NCBI GenBank assembly: GCA_945869165.1
Contig: CAMBNY010000004.1
Span: 16,929 to 80,928, forward strand
Direction: 5' to 3'
DNA length: 64,000 nucleotides
Origin: Comamonas sp. lk
GTDB lineage: Bacteria > Pseudomonadota > Gammaproteobacteria > Burkholderiales > Burkholderiaceae_C
This document shows, one piece after another, positions 62,191-64,000 of this stretch (its first letter is position 1; each line of letters opens with the position of its first letter). A model generated the notes under the pieces. It was not told the origin of the DNA and searched no databases. It worked only from the letters and a program-made list of their open reading frames with translations. The position numbers were made by a program, and so were the translations under genes.

Positions 62191-62457
62191 CTAAAATTTG
62201 ACCGTTGCCCAGGTTTTGACCTGCGGCGGAGCTTTTAAACCACCGGGGTAGAAACGGTTGTGTGTCGGCGAAATGATGAGTTCATTTATGCAAGCGCGGG
62301 CTGGCATTTGCGCCAGCGCAGCGGCGTTGGTGGTGGCGTTGCGCCCGCTAATAACGACGTGCGCCCCGGCTCTGACCAGTTCAATGGCTCCGGCCAAACC
62401 GATACCGCTGCCGCCGCCCGTGATCCAGGCCACCCGGCCTTGGAGTGAGTCTTTCAT
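62191..62457 (-). pseudogene. Internally deleted SDR (pseudogene)
   Basis: The frame starts at ATG 62457 behind AGGAGG and reads GRVAWITGGGSGIGLAGAIE, a normal SDR N-terminus, then runs after AHVVISGRNATTNAAALAQM directly into PARACINELIISPTHNRF and YPGG, which is a normal SDR C-terminal segment. About 160-170 residues with the catalytic Ser-Tyr-Lys are missing, in frame. It is very likely inactive. It ends 15 bases before the amidase start. Confidence 0.75.
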
Positions 62458-62583
62458 GTCTGCCTCCTGCTTATTGATTGCCAAGCCTACTACTCAATTG
62501 ATAACTTGAGACGATCCTGCGGCAAACGCTTCTGGATCTAGATGACACGGCGATTCAGGCCGTCGACCGCTAAGGTGAAAAAA

Positions 62584-62613
62584 GAAAAGCCGCCGAAGTT
62601 TATCCGGCGGCTT
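62584..62613 (-). terminator. Rho-independent terminator after the ABC substrate-binding gene
   Basis: AAGCCGCCG at 62587-62595 pairs perfectly with CGGCGGCTT at 62605-62613 with a nine-base loop. Read on the minus strand it is followed by a T-rich run (TTTTCTTTTTT), so it ends transcription of the ABC importer genes. Confidence 0.88.
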
Positions 62614-62648
62614 ATCAGTTTAGTATTGGAAAATTGCTTGCAATCGGT

Positions 62649-63857
62649 TTACTTAGGACCAAAAATTTCACCAAACAGTTCCCATGACTTGCCATTCCAT
62701 TTCATCAGCTGTTTGTTCTCAATAGGATAAAAGTCGGTCGGCGATGTATTGAACTTAACACCCGGCAAGAGCATGTCGTTTTCCATATTCTTCAAGTTAG
62801 CGGCTTGCTTCATAATATTTGCCCGGGTCAATTCGTTTCCGGCTTGCCGTATCACCTGCGCCGTAGCCGCGGCATGAATATAGCCGGACGTATAAAAGCC
62901 TTCCTTAATATCGGCACCAGGCATGTTTTTCTCAAACCATGCCTTGTAGGCTAGGTAGCCCTTGTCGTTTGCCCACATGGGATCAGCCGGGTCTTTGAAG
63001 TAGTTGGACGAAATCACACCAACCCCATTCTCCGCACCGGCAGGAATCATCACAGAGGTCACCGACGCAGAAACTGAGTTCAGATAATGCACTGGCTTCC
63101 AGCCCAGCTCTGCTGCCTTTTTAATCGCCTGCGCGGCAAATTTCGGCGTGGTGACGTTAAAGAAAATATTAGCACCGGAAGACTTCAGACTGACCATCTG
63201 GTTGTCCATAGTTGGGTCGCTAGTCTCATAACTAGCGCGGGCAATAATCATGCCTTTTTTATCACCTAGTCCGTCCTCCATACCCTTGACATAGTCTTTT
63301 CCATAGTCATCATTTTGGAAAAGGATCGCAATTTTTCCGTTTGGATAATTTTTAAGAATATGCGCTGCATAAATTTTCCCCTCCGATTGGTAGTTGGGCT
63401 GCAGTCCCATAGTCCAGGGGTAGTTGGCAGGGTCGCCCCATTTCGTTGCCCCCGTATTCACAAAAAGGTGGGGGACTTTTTTCTTATTCATGTACTCATG
63501 GATTGCGCTATTCGGAGGCGTGCCCAAAGTCGCCGTAAGGAATAAGACCTCCTCCTGTTCCACCAGTTTGCGGGCCTGCTCTACCGTTTTAGGTGGTGAA
63601 TAGTTGTCATCCAAGGAAATGAAATTGATTTTTCGACCGTTGATTCCACCTTGATCATTGATGGATTTGAAATACGCACTAATGGCCGTTCCGATCAGGC
63701 CGTACGCAGAAGCCGGGCCCGAATAAGGCACCATGTTTCCCACCTTAACCTCTTTGTCGCTGGCACCGGAATCATAGGTGCCGGCGGCCCATGATGAGGC
63801 CCCTGCGATCAGTGATAAGCCTATCGCAATACTTAATTTCTTGAAACTTTTCTTCAT
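62649..63857 (-). CDS. Branched-chain-amino-acid-type ABC substrate-binding protein
   Basis: A 402-residue periplasmic binding protein from ATG 63857 behind AGGAG. The signal peptide reads KKSFKKLSIAIGLSLIAGAS and ends SWAAG. The Peripla_BP_6 (LivJ-type) body shows VKVGNMVPYSGPASAYGLIG, INFISLDDNYSPPKTVEQAR and IAILFQNDDYGKDYVKGMED. LivJ-family proteins bind branched amino acids, urea, amides or aromatic acids. The start overlaps the stop of an upstream permease gene (ATGA). The amidase nearby suggests an amide or amino compound. Confidence 0.9.
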   Translation of the reverse strand: MKKSFKKLSIAIGLSLIAGASSWAAGTYDSGASDKEVKVGNMVPYSGPASAYGLIGTAISAYFKSINDQGGINGRKINFISLDDNYSPPKTVEQARKLVEQEEVLFLTATLGTPPNSAIHEYMNKKKVPHLFVNTGATKWGDPANYPWTMGLQPNYQSEGKIYAAHILKNYPNGKIAILFQNDDYGKDYVKGMEDGLGDKKGMIIARASYETSDPTMDNQMVSLKSSGANIFFNVTTPKFAAQAIKKAAELGWKPVHYLNSVSASVTSVMIPAGAENGVGVISSNYFKDPADPMWANDKGYLAYKAWFEKNMPGADIKEGFYTSGYIHAAATAQVIRQAGNELTRANIMKQAANLKNMENDMLLPGVKFNTSPTDFYPIENKQLMKWNGKSWELFGEIFGPK

Positions 63858-64000
63858 TTTGCGTCTCCTGGGTTGAGTTTTTTTAGAGCACCCATTACGC
63901 CGCCGGGAGCGACATAGATCAGTGCAATCAGAATTGCACCATAGACTGCCCATGGTGCAGATTTCGAAATTTCATCGGCGATATTTGGGACAAATTGGAT
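63854..64000 (-). CDS. LivM-type ABC permease, C-terminal end (runs off right edge)
   Basis: The last 48 codons before the TGA at 63854-63856 read SAPWAVYGAILIALIYVAPG, then GVMGALKKLNPGDAK. The pattern of a hydrophobic helix followed by APGGVMG and a short basic tail is the normal LivM end. The gene continues to the right of the window. The stop overlaps the start of the substrate-binding protein gene (ATGA). Confidence 0.8.
   Translation of the reverse strand: MQFVPNIADEISKSAPWAVYGAILIALIYVAPGGVMGALKKLNPGDAK

Overview
This 64 kb window looks like chromosome of a betaproteobacterium, most likely a Comamonadaceae member (Rhodoferax/Polaromonas-like). This is an inference from the mix of families, the gene packing and a moderately high GC content. 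I saw no rRNA, tRNA or CRISPR array.

0-13.4 kb: a complete N-methylglutamate (NMG) pathway for methylamine use. The plus-strand operon mgdABCD-gmaS-mgsABC encodes NMG dehydrogenase (a sarcosine-oxidase-like four-subunit enzyme), gamma-glutamylmethylamide synthetase and the three-subunit NMG synthase. An XRE/cupin regulator precedes it. A divergent operon encodes an APC-family permease and three very small membrane proteins, probably the uptake side.

13.6-25.4 kb: a minus-strand run of proteins that nearly all carry export signals. It holds two caspase-fold (C14) proteases, a SUMF1-fold protein without the catalytic cysteines, a DUF4384 protein, two lipoproteins (CsgG/DUF799-like with TPRs, and LPP20-like), a small beta protein, a TPR-trypsin fusion and a predicted outer-membrane barrel. 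This is the best candidate for an undescribed system: an extracytoplasmic caspase/trypsin module. 25.4-28.6 kb holds IS5 and IS3 remnants and two exported proteins in AT-richer DNA, one with a 21-bp coding tandem repeat.

28.7-36.8 kb: pbpC and a very large alpha-2-macroglobulin with an intact thioester motif, a periplasmic protection pair.

37.3-47.0 kb: a light/redox-linked region. A MerR regulator with phased operator-like repeats diverges from an Rrf2 regulator, followed by DUF393, HNH, TIGR03643, a photolyase/cryptochrome, SDR, DUF2256, an Fe-S (6-4) photolyase and a SOUL heme protein. The C-terminal tail of the Rrf2 protein occurs a second time, as a 52-codon ORF.

47.1-57.1 kb: a BPL_N amidotransferase-like gene, then PanE-like reductase, small-molecule kinase, an enolase paralog with altered catalytic residues, CbpA/CbpM, a true two-domain ArsA ATPase with all three arsenite-site cysteines, and a P-type cation ATPase instead of ArsB.

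57.3-64 kb: catabolic genes: iron-ADH family dehydrogenase, beta-lactamase-fold hydrolase, DUF1989 protein, amidase, an internally deleted SDR, and an ABC importer (substrate-binding protein plus the end of LivM) running off the right edge.
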